From the NCBI GenBank assembly GCA_017405675.1, contig JAFRAB010000015.1:106630-170629 (forward strand): DNA of 64,000 nt, in the 5' to 3' direction. The position numbers and the translations under genes are program-made. This DNA comes from Erysipelotrichaceae bacterium (lineage in GTDB: Bacteria > Bacillota_I > Bacilli_A > Erysipelotrichales > Erysipelotrichaceae). The notes under the pieces are model-generated. The model saw only the letters and a program-made list of their open reading frames with translations. It did no database searches and was not told the origin of the DNA. Positions 17,259 through 26,286 of the stretch are shown here, in pieces. The stretch's first letter is position 1. Each line of letters opens with the position of its first letter.

Positions 17259-18047
17259 ATGAATATGAACGCTACAAATAGACGATTAGCTATTTTTGAC
17301 AAACTCCTGGTAGAAAAAAAAGTAGTAGTTACTAATCTCGCAGAAGAGTTTAATGTAACTCCTATGACCATCCGCCGTGACTTAAGTGTTCTGGAAAAGC
17401 AGGGTGTCATAACTACCTATTACGGTGGCGCCAGCCTTAACGAGGGCGCTGCCAGTGAGCCGTCATTCATGCTTAAAAACAAAAACTCTCTTGACGAAAA
17501 GATTGCCATTGCCTATGAAGCCAGCAAGCTGATTAACGAAGGTGACTCCATTTACATTGACTGCGGTACGACCTGCTATAATATAGGCCGTTTCATCAAA
17601 AACAAACGCATGACGGTAATGACTAACTCCATCCGATTTATTGAAACAATCAAAGATAAGGAAAAGATCGATATTGTTATCGCTCCGGGTGTCTACAGCC
17701 GTATTTCCGAAGCTACCCTGAGCTCCAGTACCGTGGAATTCTTTGCTTCGCATTATATTGACAAGGCTTTTGTGACATCACAGGGCTTTGATATTGAAAG
17801 AGGTGCTTCCGTGCCTGAGGAAATGGACGGCAAAGTCAAGGCTTCCATTCTGAAGGTATCCAAGATGAAGATCCTGCTCATTGACCATACCAAGTTCGGT
17901 GAAAACTTCTTCAGTGTACATGGTCTGCCAAATGAATATGATATGATCATCACTGACGAAGGAATCGATGAGGCAACCAGAAAGAAATGCATTGAAAAGG
18001 GACTGCCTCTGGTCGTAGCCCCGTATATTAGAAAGAGGGACAATTAA
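17259..18047 (+). CDS. DeoR family transcriptional regulator
   Basis: Start ATG 17259 has GGAG at 17251-17254; ATG 17265 two codons later is also possible. The 262-residue protein has an N-terminal winged helix (NATNRRLAIFDKLL, LAEEFNVTPMTIRRDLSVLEKQG) and a C-terminal DeoR sensor domain (GDSIYIDCGTTCYNIG), which in this family binds a phosphorylated sugar or polyol. It overlaps the nitroreductase gene by one base (TAATG), so the two are co-transcribed. The glycyl radical enzyme operon lies downstream. It probably represses these genes until a sugar-phosphate signal appears; the inverted repeat at 17176-17199 could be its site. Confidence 0.88.
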   Translation: MNMNATNRRLAIFDKLLVEKKVVVTNLAEEFNVTPMTIRRDLSVLEKQGVITTYYGGASLNEGAASEPSFMLKNKNSLDEKIAIAYEASKLINEGDSIYIDCGTTCYNIGRFIKNKRMTVMTNSIRFIETIKDKEKIDIVIAPGVYSRISEATLSSSTVEFFASHYIDKAFVTSQGFDIERGASVPEEMDGKVKASILKVSKMKILLIDHTKFGENFFSVHGLPNEYDMIITDEGIDEATRKKCIEKGLPLVVAPYIRKRDN

Positions 18048-18562
18048 TGGAACTTTCAGAAGTTATCAGAAAGCGTTATTCAGTCAGAAAATATGCTGAA
18101 AAGGAAATACCTGAAGAGGTGATGGCAGAAGTAATTGAAGCCGGAATGCTGGCTCCGACAGCCAAGAATTCACAGGCCCAGCGCGTTTATGTCATTAAGA
18201 GTGCTGAAGGCATTGAGAAGATCAGAAGTCTGTGCAGAAGCGCCTATGATGCACCGACCGTATTATGCTTTACGGCTTCTGCTGACGAAGTGTATAGGAA
18301 TCCTTTTGAAGAAGGCTTCAATTCCGGTCATCAGGACTGCAGTATTGTTGCTACCCATATGATGCTGAAGGCTGCTGAACTGGGTTTAGGAACCTGTTGG
18401 GTAAATCATTTCCCAAGAGCAGAAGTCAGACAGCGGTTTGGTATTCCGGAGAATGAAGAACTGGTACTTTTAATGCCGATAGGATATCCGGCTGAAGATA
18501 GCGTACCTTCTCCTAGACATGCCGAATCAAAGGCTGTTGAAGAAGTAGTAAGATATCTGTAA
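18047..18562 (+). CDS. Nitroreductase family flavoprotein
   Basis: The 171-residue protein starts MELSEVIRKRYSVRKY, the FMN-binding start typical of nitroreductases, followed by APTAKNSQAQ and a late GLGTCWVNHF motif. It is expected to use FMN and NAD(P)H in the cytoplasm; the substrate is unknown. Its ATG shares a base with the DeoR stop codon, and a strong terminator closes the pair. Length is at the short end for the family but all core motifs are visible. Confidence 0.85.
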   Translation: MELSEVIRKRYSVRKYAEKEIPEEVMAEVIEAGMLAPTAKNSQAQRVYVIKSAEGIEKIRSLCRSAYDAPTVLCFTASADEVYRNPFEEGFNSGHQDCSIVATHMMLKAAELGLGTCWVNHFPRAEVRQRFGIPENEELVLLMPIGYPAEDSVPSPRHAESKAVEEVVRYL

Positions 18563-18567
18563 TATGT

Positions 18568-18591
18568 AAGACCGCTCAGCGGTCTTTTTTT
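18568..18591 (+). terminator. Terminator of the deoR-nitroreductase operon
   Basis: AAGACCGC pairs with GCGGTCTT around a TCA loop and is followed by a run of T's. Confidence 0.88.
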
Positions 18592-18718
18592 GTGAAAAAG
18601 AAAAACGAACATGTAAAGCGAGGCAAATGCGTGAGTTTCCTTATCGATTTACTGTCATGAAGAAATTTGGATGTGTTTTGAAGCTGTAACTGTTAAACTG
18701 ATGATGTGAGGTGTCGTT

Positions 18719-21142
18719 ATGAACAAACTGCTTAGTTATGTACCATCAACCAATGAATGCGATTTTGACAGAATAGCCAGACTGCAGAACAAAATGTATC
18801 ACCGCAAGGCTACTTTATGTGCGGAAAGAGCAGAAATCTACACGGAAGTCTTCAGGGAGACTGAAGGTGAAAGCATGATTTTAAGAAAGGCCAAGGCCTT
18901 CAGGAAAACGCTGGAAAAAATGACGATTTATATTGAACCGGATTCACTGATCGTCGGCAATCAGGCTTCCAGCAACTTTGCAGCACCTGTATTCCCGGAA
19001 TATTCAATTGACTGGATAATTGAGGAAATGGATCAGTTCGCCTTAAGAAGCGGCGACAGTTTTGACGTTGATGAAGACACCAAGGAAAGAATCAGAAAGA
19101 TCGCCCCATACTGGATGGGCAAAACGCATAAGGATGAAGTGCTGAAGAATCTGCCTCCTGTTAACAGACTGGCTGAAAAGCAGAGTGTCCTGCACCGTGG
19201 AGGTATCAGCATGTCCGGTGATGGCCATATCGTTCCGAATAATGAATTTGTTCTGACTCACGGTTATGGCGGCATAAAGGAAATTGCCCGTAAGCATCTG
19301 GAAAATGATGCTGATCTGACTGATGAGCAGAAGGATTATTACCGCTCTGTCATCATTGCCATGGAAGGGGCTCTGACTTACATTGAAAGATTATCCAAGC
19401 TTGCTTATGAAACAGCTCAGAATACAGCTGATGAAAAGAGAAAGAACGAACTGCTGGCAATTGCCGAAATGATGGGTAAACTGATGCAGGGACCGGTTGA
19501 TTCTTTCTACCGGGCTGTGGAAACAATCTATCTGACTCATGTACTGATGATGATTGAAAGCAATGGTCACTCATTCTCATTCGGACGTTTTGACCAGGAT
19601 GTATATGAATACTATAAGAACGATGTCGAAAAGGGTATTATCAGTGAAGACAAGGCCTTAGAGATAATTACTCATTTCTTCATCATGAGCAATTCACTTA
19701 ACAAGATCAGACCTTGGGATCATACCCAGTATTCCGGAGGATATCCTTTATACTCCAACCTGATGGTTGGCGGCATGAAACCTGACGGTACTGACGGTAC
19801 CAATGATCTGTCATATCTGTGTCTGGAGGCCATGGCTCTTAATGGCCTTCCTGAGCCTAACATGTCTGTCAGATACAATGAGAATACGCCTCATTCACTG
19901 ATGAGGGATGCGGCCAAACTGATCAGAAGAGGCTTCGGCATGCCGGCCATTTTCAGTGACGATGTCTGCATACCGGCTATGGCTTCCTTAGGTCTGCCTA
20001 TTGAAGTAGCCAGGGATTATACCTCCATAGGTTGTGTGGAAACGGGCATACCGGGACGCTGGGGTCACCGTGCCACCGGCATGACCTATATCAATTTCGG
20101 CAAGATCCTGGAACTGGTCATGAATAACGGCTGTGATCCGGACAGTGGTATCCAGCTGATAAAGATCAACGGTAAGGAAGGCCGTGACATTGAATACAGA
20201 AATTACGATGAACTGTGGGCAACCTGGAATCAGCTGCTGGAATTCTACAGTGATCTGGCTTACCGGTGTGATTTGGTCTGCGACCGCTCATTAAAGGTTT
20301 ATGATGCTGACCCGTTTGCTTCATCATTAATTAATTGCTCGCTGGAAAGAGGAAAGACTTTGAAAAACGGCGGGGCTGAATATGACTTTGTCAGCTCATC
20401 CAATATCGGACCAAGCGTCGTCGGTGACTCACTGGCTGCCGTAAAGAAACTGGTCTTTGATGATAAAGTCCTGACTCTGAAACAGTTAAGAGAGGCCATG
20501 GACAGCAACTTTGAAGGTCTGGAAGGCGCCAGGATCAGAAAACTGTGCCGCAAGGCTCCGAAGTTCGGCAATGACATTGACTATGTTGATGAAATCGTCG
20601 GGAATGTCTATGAATCATATCTGAGACTTCTGCCTAAATATAAGACAGACAGATACGGGCAGGGACCTTTCGGCTGCGGCTATACCATGTCTACCAGCAA
20701 TATCACATCATATGTACCTAACGGCTTTGATGTAGGTGCGACACCTGATGGCCGATTGGCCGGGAAACCGCTTAATGAAGGCGCTTCACCATGCTTAGGT
20801 GCCGACACCAACGGTCCTTTAGCAGTTATTAACTCAATAGAAAAACTGCCTAACAAGAGAATGGCAGGCGGGCAACTGTTAAACATGAGGTTCTCACCGG
20901 GGTCTCTGGAAGGAGATGACAATCTGGAGAAGTTCACTCATTTCCTGGAAACCTTAAGAAAGAAGAATATCTTCCATGATCAGTTCAATGTGGTAGACTC
21001 AGCCACTTTAAGAGCTGCCAAGGCGCATCCGGAAGATTATCCGGATCTGATGGTCAGAGTGGCAGGATACTGTGCCTTGTTCTCAACGCTGATGCCTGAA
21101 GCTCAGGATGCCATCATCGCCCGTACGGAGCTGTCATTATAA
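18719..21142 (+). CDS. Glycyl radical enzyme (PFL/dehydratase family)
   Basis: The 807-residue product has both radical-enzyme hallmarks: the thiyl-radical motif GCVETG (C439, with E441) and the C-terminal glycyl loop RVAGYCALF with G783. The GCVE motif is that of the dehydratase-like branch (glycerol, diol, choline, hydroxyproline enzymes) and not the Cys-Cys of pyruvate formate-lyase, so the reaction is probably C-O, C-N or C-C lyase chemistry on an undefined substrate. It works in anaerobic cytoplasm and is oxygen-sensitive. GAGGTG precedes the ATG. Its stop overlaps the ATG of its activase by one base, and a SIS-domain gene follows, pointing to a sugar- or amino-sugar-derived substrate. 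Family certain; substrate open. Confidence 0.92.
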   Translation: MNKLLSYVPSTNECDFDRIARLQNKMYHRKATLCAERAEIYTEVFRETEGESMILRKAKAFRKTLEKMTIYIEPDSLIVGNQASSNFAAPVFPEYSIDWIIEEMDQFALRSGDSFDVDEDTKERIRKIAPYWMGKTHKDEVLKNLPPVNRLAEKQSVLHRGGISMSGDGHIVPNNEFVLTHGYGGIKEIARKHLENDADLTDEQKDYYRSVIIAMEGALTYIERLSKLAYETAQNTADEKRKNELLAIAEMMGKLMQGPVDSFYRAVETIYLTHVLMMIESNGHSFSFGRFDQDVYEYYKNDVEKGIISEDKALEIITHFFIMSNSLNKIRPWDHTQYSGGYPLYSNLMVGGMKPDGTDGTNDLSYLCLEAMALNGLPEPNMSVRYNENTPHSLMRDAAKLIRRGFGMPAIFSDDVCIPAMASLGLPIEVARDYTSIGCVETGIPGRWGHRATGMTYINFGKILELVMNNGCDPDSGIQLIKINGKEGRDIEYRNYDELWATWNQLLEFYSDLAYRCDLVCDRSLKVYDADPFASSLINCSLERGKTLKNGGAEYDFVSSSNIGPSVVGDSLAAVKKLVFDDKVLTLKQLREAMDSNFEGLEGARIRKLCRKAPKFGNDIDYVDEIVGNVYESYLRLLPKYKTDRYGQGPFGCGYTMSTSNITSYVPNGFDVGATPDGRLAGKPLNEGASPCLGADTNGPLAVINSIEKLPNKRMAGGQLLNMRFSPGSLEGDDNLEKFTHFLETLRKKNIFHDQFNVVDSATLRAAKAHPEDYPDLMVRVAGYCALFSTLMPEAQDAIIARTELSL

Positions 21143-22032
21143 TGAAGGGTTTTATAAACAAGATTCAGCATTATTCAACCAAAGACGGACCGGGGATTCG
21201 CTCCACGGTCTTTATGGTGGGCTGCAATCTGCGCTGTTTATGGTGCTGTAATCCTGAAAGCATGCTGCCGGGATATAAACTGATGTATCATGCCGTAAAA
21301 TGTCAGAAATGTCTGACCTGTGTGAAGTGTTTTCCTGATACTGTCACAATGACTGAACAGGGATGCGTAATCAACAGGGAAAAAGCTGACTTTGACCGGC
21401 TGACAGACATATGTCCCTTTGATGCATATGAGAAAATGGGTGAATGGATCGAGGTAGAAGAACTGGTTAACAGACTGTTAAGATACCGCGATTTCTATGA
21501 AGGTTCACGCGGCGGGGTGACTTTTTCAGGGGGTGAATGTCTGCTGCAGAGTGAATTTGTGGAACAGTGCACTGATCTGCTACATGAAAACGGTATTGAG
21601 ATCTGCATTGATACTGCGAGTAATCTGCCATGGGATCAGATCAAAGGAGTTTTAGGCAAGTGCGATACCGTACTTTTTGATCTGAAGGCCTGTGACAGTA
21701 ATCTGCATCAGAAACTTACATCAGTCAGTAATGAACTGATCCTGGATAATATCAGAAAGATAGATCAGCTGGATAAGGAACTGTATGTCAGAATGATAAT
21801 TGTTCCGGGACTTAATGATGATATAAATGATTTGAAAGCACGTGTTGACCGGGTCAGGGAACTGAAGAGTCTGAAACAGATCGATTTTCTGAAATATCAT
21901 AAGCTGGGCGTGGGTAAATACCAGGAACTTGGCTTGAGATATCCACTGGATGACATCGGTGAAGTCAGTGATGAACTGCTGGCTGAGATCAGGGAATATG
22001 CCGGAAACATCACAACTACGATCGGCGGATAA
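21142..22032 (+). CDS. Glycyl radical enzyme activating enzyme (radical SAM)
   Basis: The 296-residue product has the radical SAM motif CNLRCLWC (C28, C32, C35) and an inserted ferredoxin-like stretch with C54, C57, C60 and C63, then C75 and C91-Pro. This is the arrangement of activases of dehydratase-type glycyl radical enzymes, though the insert looks shorter than the usual two-cluster form. FSGGECLLQ carries the Gly-Gly-Glu SAM-binding motif. The enzyme abstracts a hydrogen from G783 of its partner. The start overlaps the partner's stop (TAATG), so production is coupled. Confidence 0.93.
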   Translation: MKGFINKIQHYSTKDGPGIRSTVFMVGCNLRCLWCCNPESMLPGYKLMYHAVKCQKCLTCVKCFPDTVTMTEQGCVINREKADFDRLTDICPFDAYEKMGEWIEVEELVNRLLRYRDFYEGSRGGVTFSGGECLLQSEFVEQCTDLLHENGIEICIDTASNLPWDQIKGVLGKCDTVLFDLKACDSNLHQKLTSVSNELILDNIRKIDQLDKELYVRMIIVPGLNDDINDLKARVDRVRELKSLKQIDFLKYHKLGVGKYQELGLRYPLDDIGEVSDELLAEIREYAGNITTTIGG

Positions 22033-22166
22033 AACAAATAACACATATTTAAACAGAAGATAGTGAATTCCTGATGTTTCAGTTGGATTACGGTAATAAT
22101 CAGGCTGATTACATATGGTAAAATGTTATTAACAAAAAAGCTCCATTAGGAGTTGGGAGGAATAAT

Positions 22167-23243
22167 ATGGTAACAATGCTGGACTGCATCAGAAGAGTAG
22201 CTCCAATCACAAAGGAAATCGTTAAGAATGCTCAGGTAAATACCGATGAAATGGTAAGGGAACTGGGTGCTGACATCAGAAAAATCAATGAGATCATCAT
22301 CTGCGGGGCCGGTTCCAGTAATACTTCAGCCATTACGGCTGCCGGATTAATGGAAAAGGTTACCGGTCTGCAGGTTCATACCTTCATGGCCAATCAGTTT
22401 GCCAGAAAGTCAGTATACAATCCTGATGCTCTGTATATCTTTGTTTCCCAGACCGGAACTTCAACTCTGGTTAAGGAAATGGTAGCCAAAATGAATGCAA
22501 AGGGCTATTTCACCGTAGCCGTTACGGAAGATGAAACCACACCTGTCGGTAAGGAAGCCAAGGCACATGTCAACATGGGCTGCGGTTATGAGGAATACTG
22601 GTTCCGCACCATCGGCTACTGCTCAAGTTCTGTTACCCTGATGGTTATCGGTTTGAGAATTGCTCTGGAAAGAGGAACAATTTCAGTAAAGGAATATAAT
22701 GAATATATTGCTGAAGCACTGGCTGCTGCTGAGAATCATCCGGCTGTAGTAGACAAAGCCGTTGAATGGTTCAACGCCCATAAGGAAGAACTGGTAAAGG
22801 GCAGAAGCTTCATCATCTACGGTTCAGGTACATTACACGGTGTTGCTCTGGAAGGGGCCCTGAAGATACTGGAAACAGCTAAGAGCTTTATGGCCGTAGG
22901 CTATGAAGCAGAGGACGGACTGCACGGACCTAACCTGGGCTTTACGAAAGATGAAGTCATCATTTCACTGAATGACGGTATCAATGATGAATGGATGGGT
23001 CACGGTGTCGTTGAATATGCCAAGAAGGAACTGACTCAGGGTTATATTTTCGGCGCTCATCCGCTGGATGAAAACGATCTGGAATTCGAAGTAAAGGGCG
23101 GCAGCTTCCGCTGTCTTGAATTTGCGGCTGCTGTTGAAGTACTGGCTTACATGTTGGCTAAGGCGATTGGAACACCTGTATTGCCAATCGGTGAATACCA
23201 GGATCATATCTCCGGAAAGTATTTTGAAACCCACAGAGGTTAG
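22167..23243 (+). CDS. SIS-domain sugar-phosphate isomerase/deaminase-like protein
   Basis: The 358-residue product has two SIS domains: ICGAGSSNTSAI and VSQTGTSTLV in the first, and IIYGSGTLHGVALEGALKILE in the second. This is the layout of the GlmS isomerase half and of deglycases such as FrlB and GfrF, which act on amino-sugar or fructosamine 6-phosphates. There is no glutaminase domain. GGGAGG lies just before the ATG. The 134-bp gap after the activase holds a TAAAAT -10-like element (22119-22124) but no clear terminator. Together with the DeoR regulator it suggests that the glycyl radical enzyme serves a sugar-derived pathway. Confidence 0.78.
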   Translation: MVTMLDCIRRVAPITKEIVKNAQVNTDEMVRELGADIRKINEIIICGAGSSNTSAITAAGLMEKVTGLQVHTFMANQFARKSVYNPDALYIFVSQTGTSTLVKEMVAKMNAKGYFTVAVTEDETTPVGKEAKAHVNMGCGYEEYWFRTIGYCSSSVTLMVIGLRIALERGTISVKEYNEYIAEALAAAENHPAVVDKAVEWFNAHKEELVKGRSFIIYGSGTLHGVALEGALKILETAKSFMAVGYEAEDGLHGPNLGFTKDEVIISLNDGINDEWMGHGVVEYAKKELTQGYIFGAHPLDENDLEFEVKGGSFRCLEFAAAVEVLAYMLAKAIGTPVLPIGEYQDHISGKYFETHRG

Positions 23244-23258
23244 ATATTATTACTGATG

Positions 23259-23277
23259 AAGTCCCCAGGGACTTTTT
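23259..23277 (+). terminator. Terminator after the SIS-domain gene
   Basis: AAGTCC pairs with GGACTT around CCAG, followed by TTT. It is short but well placed just after the stop codon. Confidence 0.7.
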
Positions 23278-23412
23278 CTGTTGGCAAAAAACGTGCATTA
23301 GAGCGACTCTAAGATTATTGAAAATACGTTTATAAATAATAAAAACTGTTTTTGCTTTAAAAAAGCATTCTGTTTGTGTATTATTAGTGATAGTTATTTC
23401 ACAGAGGACCTT

Positions 23413-25263
23413 ATGGATATATTTGACAACGAAGAGGGTAAAGCCCGTCTGATCATTACCATCAGGATCATGCTGGCAGCCATTTTATGGCTTCTGGCCC
23501 GTTTTGTTCTGGGCGGAAGCTTTCAGACTGCTGCCTTTGCCCTGGCTTATATGACAGCCGGTTATGATATTGTCCTGGAAGCTCTGGAAGGTCTTGTTAC
23601 CTTCAAATGGACCAATGAGGAACTGTTGATGACAGTTGCCTCCATGACCGCTTTCTTTACCGGTGAGGCGGAGGAATCAGTCATGGTAATGTTACTGTAC
23701 CAGCTGGGAGAACTTCTTACAGACATCGCTGTAAACCGCTCACAGAAGAATATCGAGCAGCTGCTGCAGCGTAAGAAGGAAATGGTACACTGGCTGCTTG
23801 ATGGTCAGGTAATAGATATAGAAGCCGACAGGATCGCGGCCGGAATGCTGCTGCAGGTCAATCCCGGTGAAAGCATAATTGTCAAAGGTACGGTCAAGGA
23901 AGGCTCATCCGCTGTTGATATGACAGTTCTGGATGAAAAGGATACGGAATTAAAAGAAGTCAGTGTCGGTGACGAACTGACTGTCGGCAGTGTTAATGTT
24001 TCTGAGACTCTGGTTATGGAAACCGCTGAAGCATACAGTGATCCGGCTGCCGGTCACATTACGGAAGTTGTGGAAAACTGCCGTAACAATGACAGCGGCA
24101 AGACAGAAGGAACACTGAATAAGTTCATCAGATTCTATACACCGTTTGTCATGATCGCTGCCATTGCGATTGCTGTTTTCGGGTCAATGGTAACATCTAT
24201 CAGTTATCGTGAAAGCGTACAGATCGCCTGTACGTTATTGGTTATTTCCTGTCCTTGTGCCCTGGTCATTTCAGTTCCGCTGGCTTTCTTCTGTGGGGTA
24301 GGCAATGCCGGTAAGAAGGGTATCCTGGTCAAGGGTGCAGAATATCTGGAAGCACTTAACGATTTTGATTATCTGGCTCTGGAAAAAAGAAAACTGCTGA
24401 CCTTGGGTGAATATGAGGTTGAAGCAGTTGAAGCGACCATGGATGTGGAAAAGCTTCTTAAACTGTGCGCCAGCATGGTAAAGGACATAGATGATCCGCT
24501 TTATAAAGCCATCAACGAGAAATACGGTGAAGGCAGGGAATACAGCATTGTCAGGAATATTGAAGCCGGTAAGGATGGCATCAAGGCCCGAATCGGCAAT
24601 AAGGATTACTTCCTGGGCAGCTATGACTACATCTGCAATTATACAGCAGAAAAGCCGGAAGAAAAGAGTGGCAATGTAATGTATTTTGCTACCAGAAAGG
24701 AAAATCTTGGCAGTATCACATTTGTTGAAAAGGTGATTCAGAACACCGTTGATATCCTGAAGGAACTGAAACGGAAAAATGTCAATCAGATTAATGTCTT
24801 CACTTCTGAGCCGATGAAGCTTAATGAGAAGCTCATATATGTTGACGGTGTTGACATGGTGATCGGTGACGCTGATCAGCAGCTCAAGATAAGGGAATTA
24901 GATGAAGCCCGTAAAAAGGGCAAGAAGACAGCCTTTATCGGTAACAGCGGTGATGATGTTGCTGTCATGAAGGCCGCTGATGTAGGCGTTGCCTTAGCCG
25001 GCTTAAGTACGGAATCAGTAATTGCCGGCAGTGACGTTGTTCTGATGAGCAGTGACCCTGCGCCGTTAGTAACAGGCAGAAATATCGCTGCCAGAACAGT
25101 TGGTATCGTCAAGCAGAATATCCGGTTCATCATTGGCTGCAAGCTGCTGTTTATCATACTGTCATTAATGGGCTCTCTGCCGATGTGGATGGCGGTATTT
25201 GCGGATGTCGGTGTAACACTGATAACGGTACTGAATTCAGCCAGATTATTGAGAATTAAGTAA
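23413..25263 (+). CDS. P1B-type ATPase-like protein lacking the catalytic motifs (pseudoenzyme)
   Basis: Start ATG 23413 has AGAGGA upstream; the GTG at 23374 lacks a site. The 616-residue protein aligns by eye to heavy-metal ATPases of the ZntA/CadA kind: paired N-terminal helices, the membrane SCPCALV motif (C280, C282), and a C-terminal MWMAVFADVGVTLITVLNS with the conserved Asp. The phosphorylation motif DKTGTLT is replaced by EKRKLLT (E324), the actuator TGE by LDEK (173-176), the SxHP motif by DDP, and GDGxND by GNSGDD (510-515). No N-terminal metal-binding domain is present. The frame is intact over 1.85 kb, which suggests a retained function other than ATP-driven pumping, perhaps metal sensing, storage or partner binding. 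It stands alone between terminators. Confidence 0.8.
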   Translation: MDIFDNEEGKARLIITIRIMLAAILWLLARFVLGGSFQTAAFALAYMTAGYDIVLEALEGLVTFKWTNEELLMTVASMTAFFTGEAEESVMVMLLYQLGELLTDIAVNRSQKNIEQLLQRKKEMVHWLLDGQVIDIEADRIAAGMLLQVNPGESIIVKGTVKEGSSAVDMTVLDEKDTELKEVSVGDELTVGSVNVSETLVMETAEAYSDPAAGHITEVVENCRNNDSGKTEGTLNKFIRFYTPFVMIAAIAIAVFGSMVTSISYRESVQIACTLLVISCPCALVISVPLAFFCGVGNAGKKGILVKGAEYLEALNDFDYLALEKRKLLTLGEYEVEAVEATMDVEKLLKLCASMVKDIDDPLYKAINEKYGEGREYSIVRNIEAGKDGIKARIGNKDYFLGSYDYICNYTAEKPEEKSGNVMYFATRKENLGSITFVEKVIQNTVDILKELKRKNVNQINVFTSEPMKLNEKLIYVDGVDMVIGDADQQLKIRELDEARKKGKKTAFIGNSGDDVAVMKAADVGVALAGLSTESVIAGSDVVLMSSDPAPLVTGRNIAARTVGIVKQNIRFIIGCKLLFIILSLMGSLPMWMAVFADVGVTLITVLNSARLLRIK

Positions 25264-25284
25264 TAGGGTTCTATTACTTTTTTT
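25258..25284 (+). terminator. Terminator after the ATPase-like gene
   Basis: AAGTAATAG pairs with CTATTACTT around a four-base GGTT loop, followed by a T-tract. The stem overlaps the stop codon. Confidence 0.85.
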
Positions 25285-25320
25285 CATTTAATAGTAAAAT
25301 TATTCATAGAGGAACAATTT

Positions 25321-26286
25321 ATGCCAAATATAATCGCACATTGCTGGTGTGGGGAAGTAGCCTATACCAAAACCGAAACCGAAAAAGTCAGAAATGCCAT
25401 TAAGAATTATCATGGCGTCTATATGCTGGGCTGTCAGGGACCGGATCCTTTCTATCTTTATCACCGTCTGCCTTGGCAGAGCAAGAAGGATTTCAAGACC
25501 GTATTGCACTATGGAGATGTACTGCACAAATTGCATATTAATGACACCATGAAAATGTTACTGGAAGAAGCCAAACGGAGCGGCAATGAGCTTGATATAG
25601 CCTATGTCATGGGCTTTATGTGCCACTGGTCTCTTGATGCCGTAGCACATCCGTATATTTTCTATGAAACGGATTCACTGACTGAGGATATCGGTAATTT
25701 CCATCAGCTTTTTGAATCGATACTGGATAAGGGGGTTCTGATTACCAACAGCATTGATGTCAGAGACTTCCAGACCTACAAACTGTTAAAGCACCCGGCT
25801 GAAACGGCTGAAAGAGTATGGAATCTCTTAAAGCCGATATTCAAGGAACTTGATGATATCGATCTGCCTCTGGTTCATGTTGAGGAATCAATAAAAGATT
25901 TCCACAGCCTTCAGAAACTGTTCTATGACCCGACCGGCAGCAAGCATAAATGGGTAAGTCTGCTGGAGAATGCGGTAGGGCAGAAGGGCATGGCTACCGG
26001 CATGATGGTTCCGCAGGAATATGACTATGACATGGATCCGATGAACTTCAAAAAGAGAGAATGGCTCCATCCGTGTGACAATACCATTAAGTCAACGCAG
26101 ACTTTTGAAGAAATGCATAAGTTCGCAATCAACAGAACATTACAGCTGATGACGCTGTTTGAGGCTTATCTGAATGATAAGGCTGAGGTCAGCGACATCC
26201 TTGAAATAATCGACAACAGGACATTTGATACCGGCATGGCTCCGGGTACCGAAATGAAATACTTCCGCAAAGACCTTGAAAAATGA
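25321..26286 (+). CDS. Zinc-dependent phospholipase C-like protein
   Basis: The 321-residue protein starts MPNIIAHCWCGE and has GCQGPDPF and MGFMCHWSLDAVAHP, matching the His/Asp metal-ligand pattern of the zinc-dependent phospholipase C / S1-P1 nuclease-like family. It has no signal peptide, so unlike the secreted clostridial toxins it probably acts inside the cell; the substrate is unknown. AGAGGAAC precedes the ATG. It overlaps the Smr-GNAT gene by four bases (ATGA), so the two are translated together. Confidence 0.75.
   Translation: MPNIIAHCWCGEVAYTKTETEKVRNAIKNYHGVYMLGCQGPDPFYLYHRLPWQSKKDFKTVLHYGDVLHKLHINDTMKMLLEEAKRSGNELDIAYVMGFMCHWSLDAVAHPYIFYETDSLTEDIGNFHQLFESILDKGVLITNSIDVRDFQTYKLLKHPAETAERVWNLLKPIFKELDDIDLPLVHVEESIKDFHSLQKLFYDPTGSKHKWVSLLENAVGQKGMATGMMVPQEYDYDMDPMNFKKREWLHPCDNTIKSTQTFEEMHKFAINRTLQLMTLFEAYLNDKAEVSDILEIIDNRTFDTGMAPGTEMKYFRKDLEK

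Noticed and set aside
23352..23366. TGCTTT-AAA-AAAGCA hairpin before the ATPase-like gene as a terminator.
   Set aside because: The stem is weak and no T-tract follows; the SIS gene already has a terminator at 23259-23277.
23413..25263. Working cadmium/zinc exporter.
   Set aside because: The phosphorylation Asp and other ATPase motifs are replaced, so ATP-driven transport by this protein alone is not supported.
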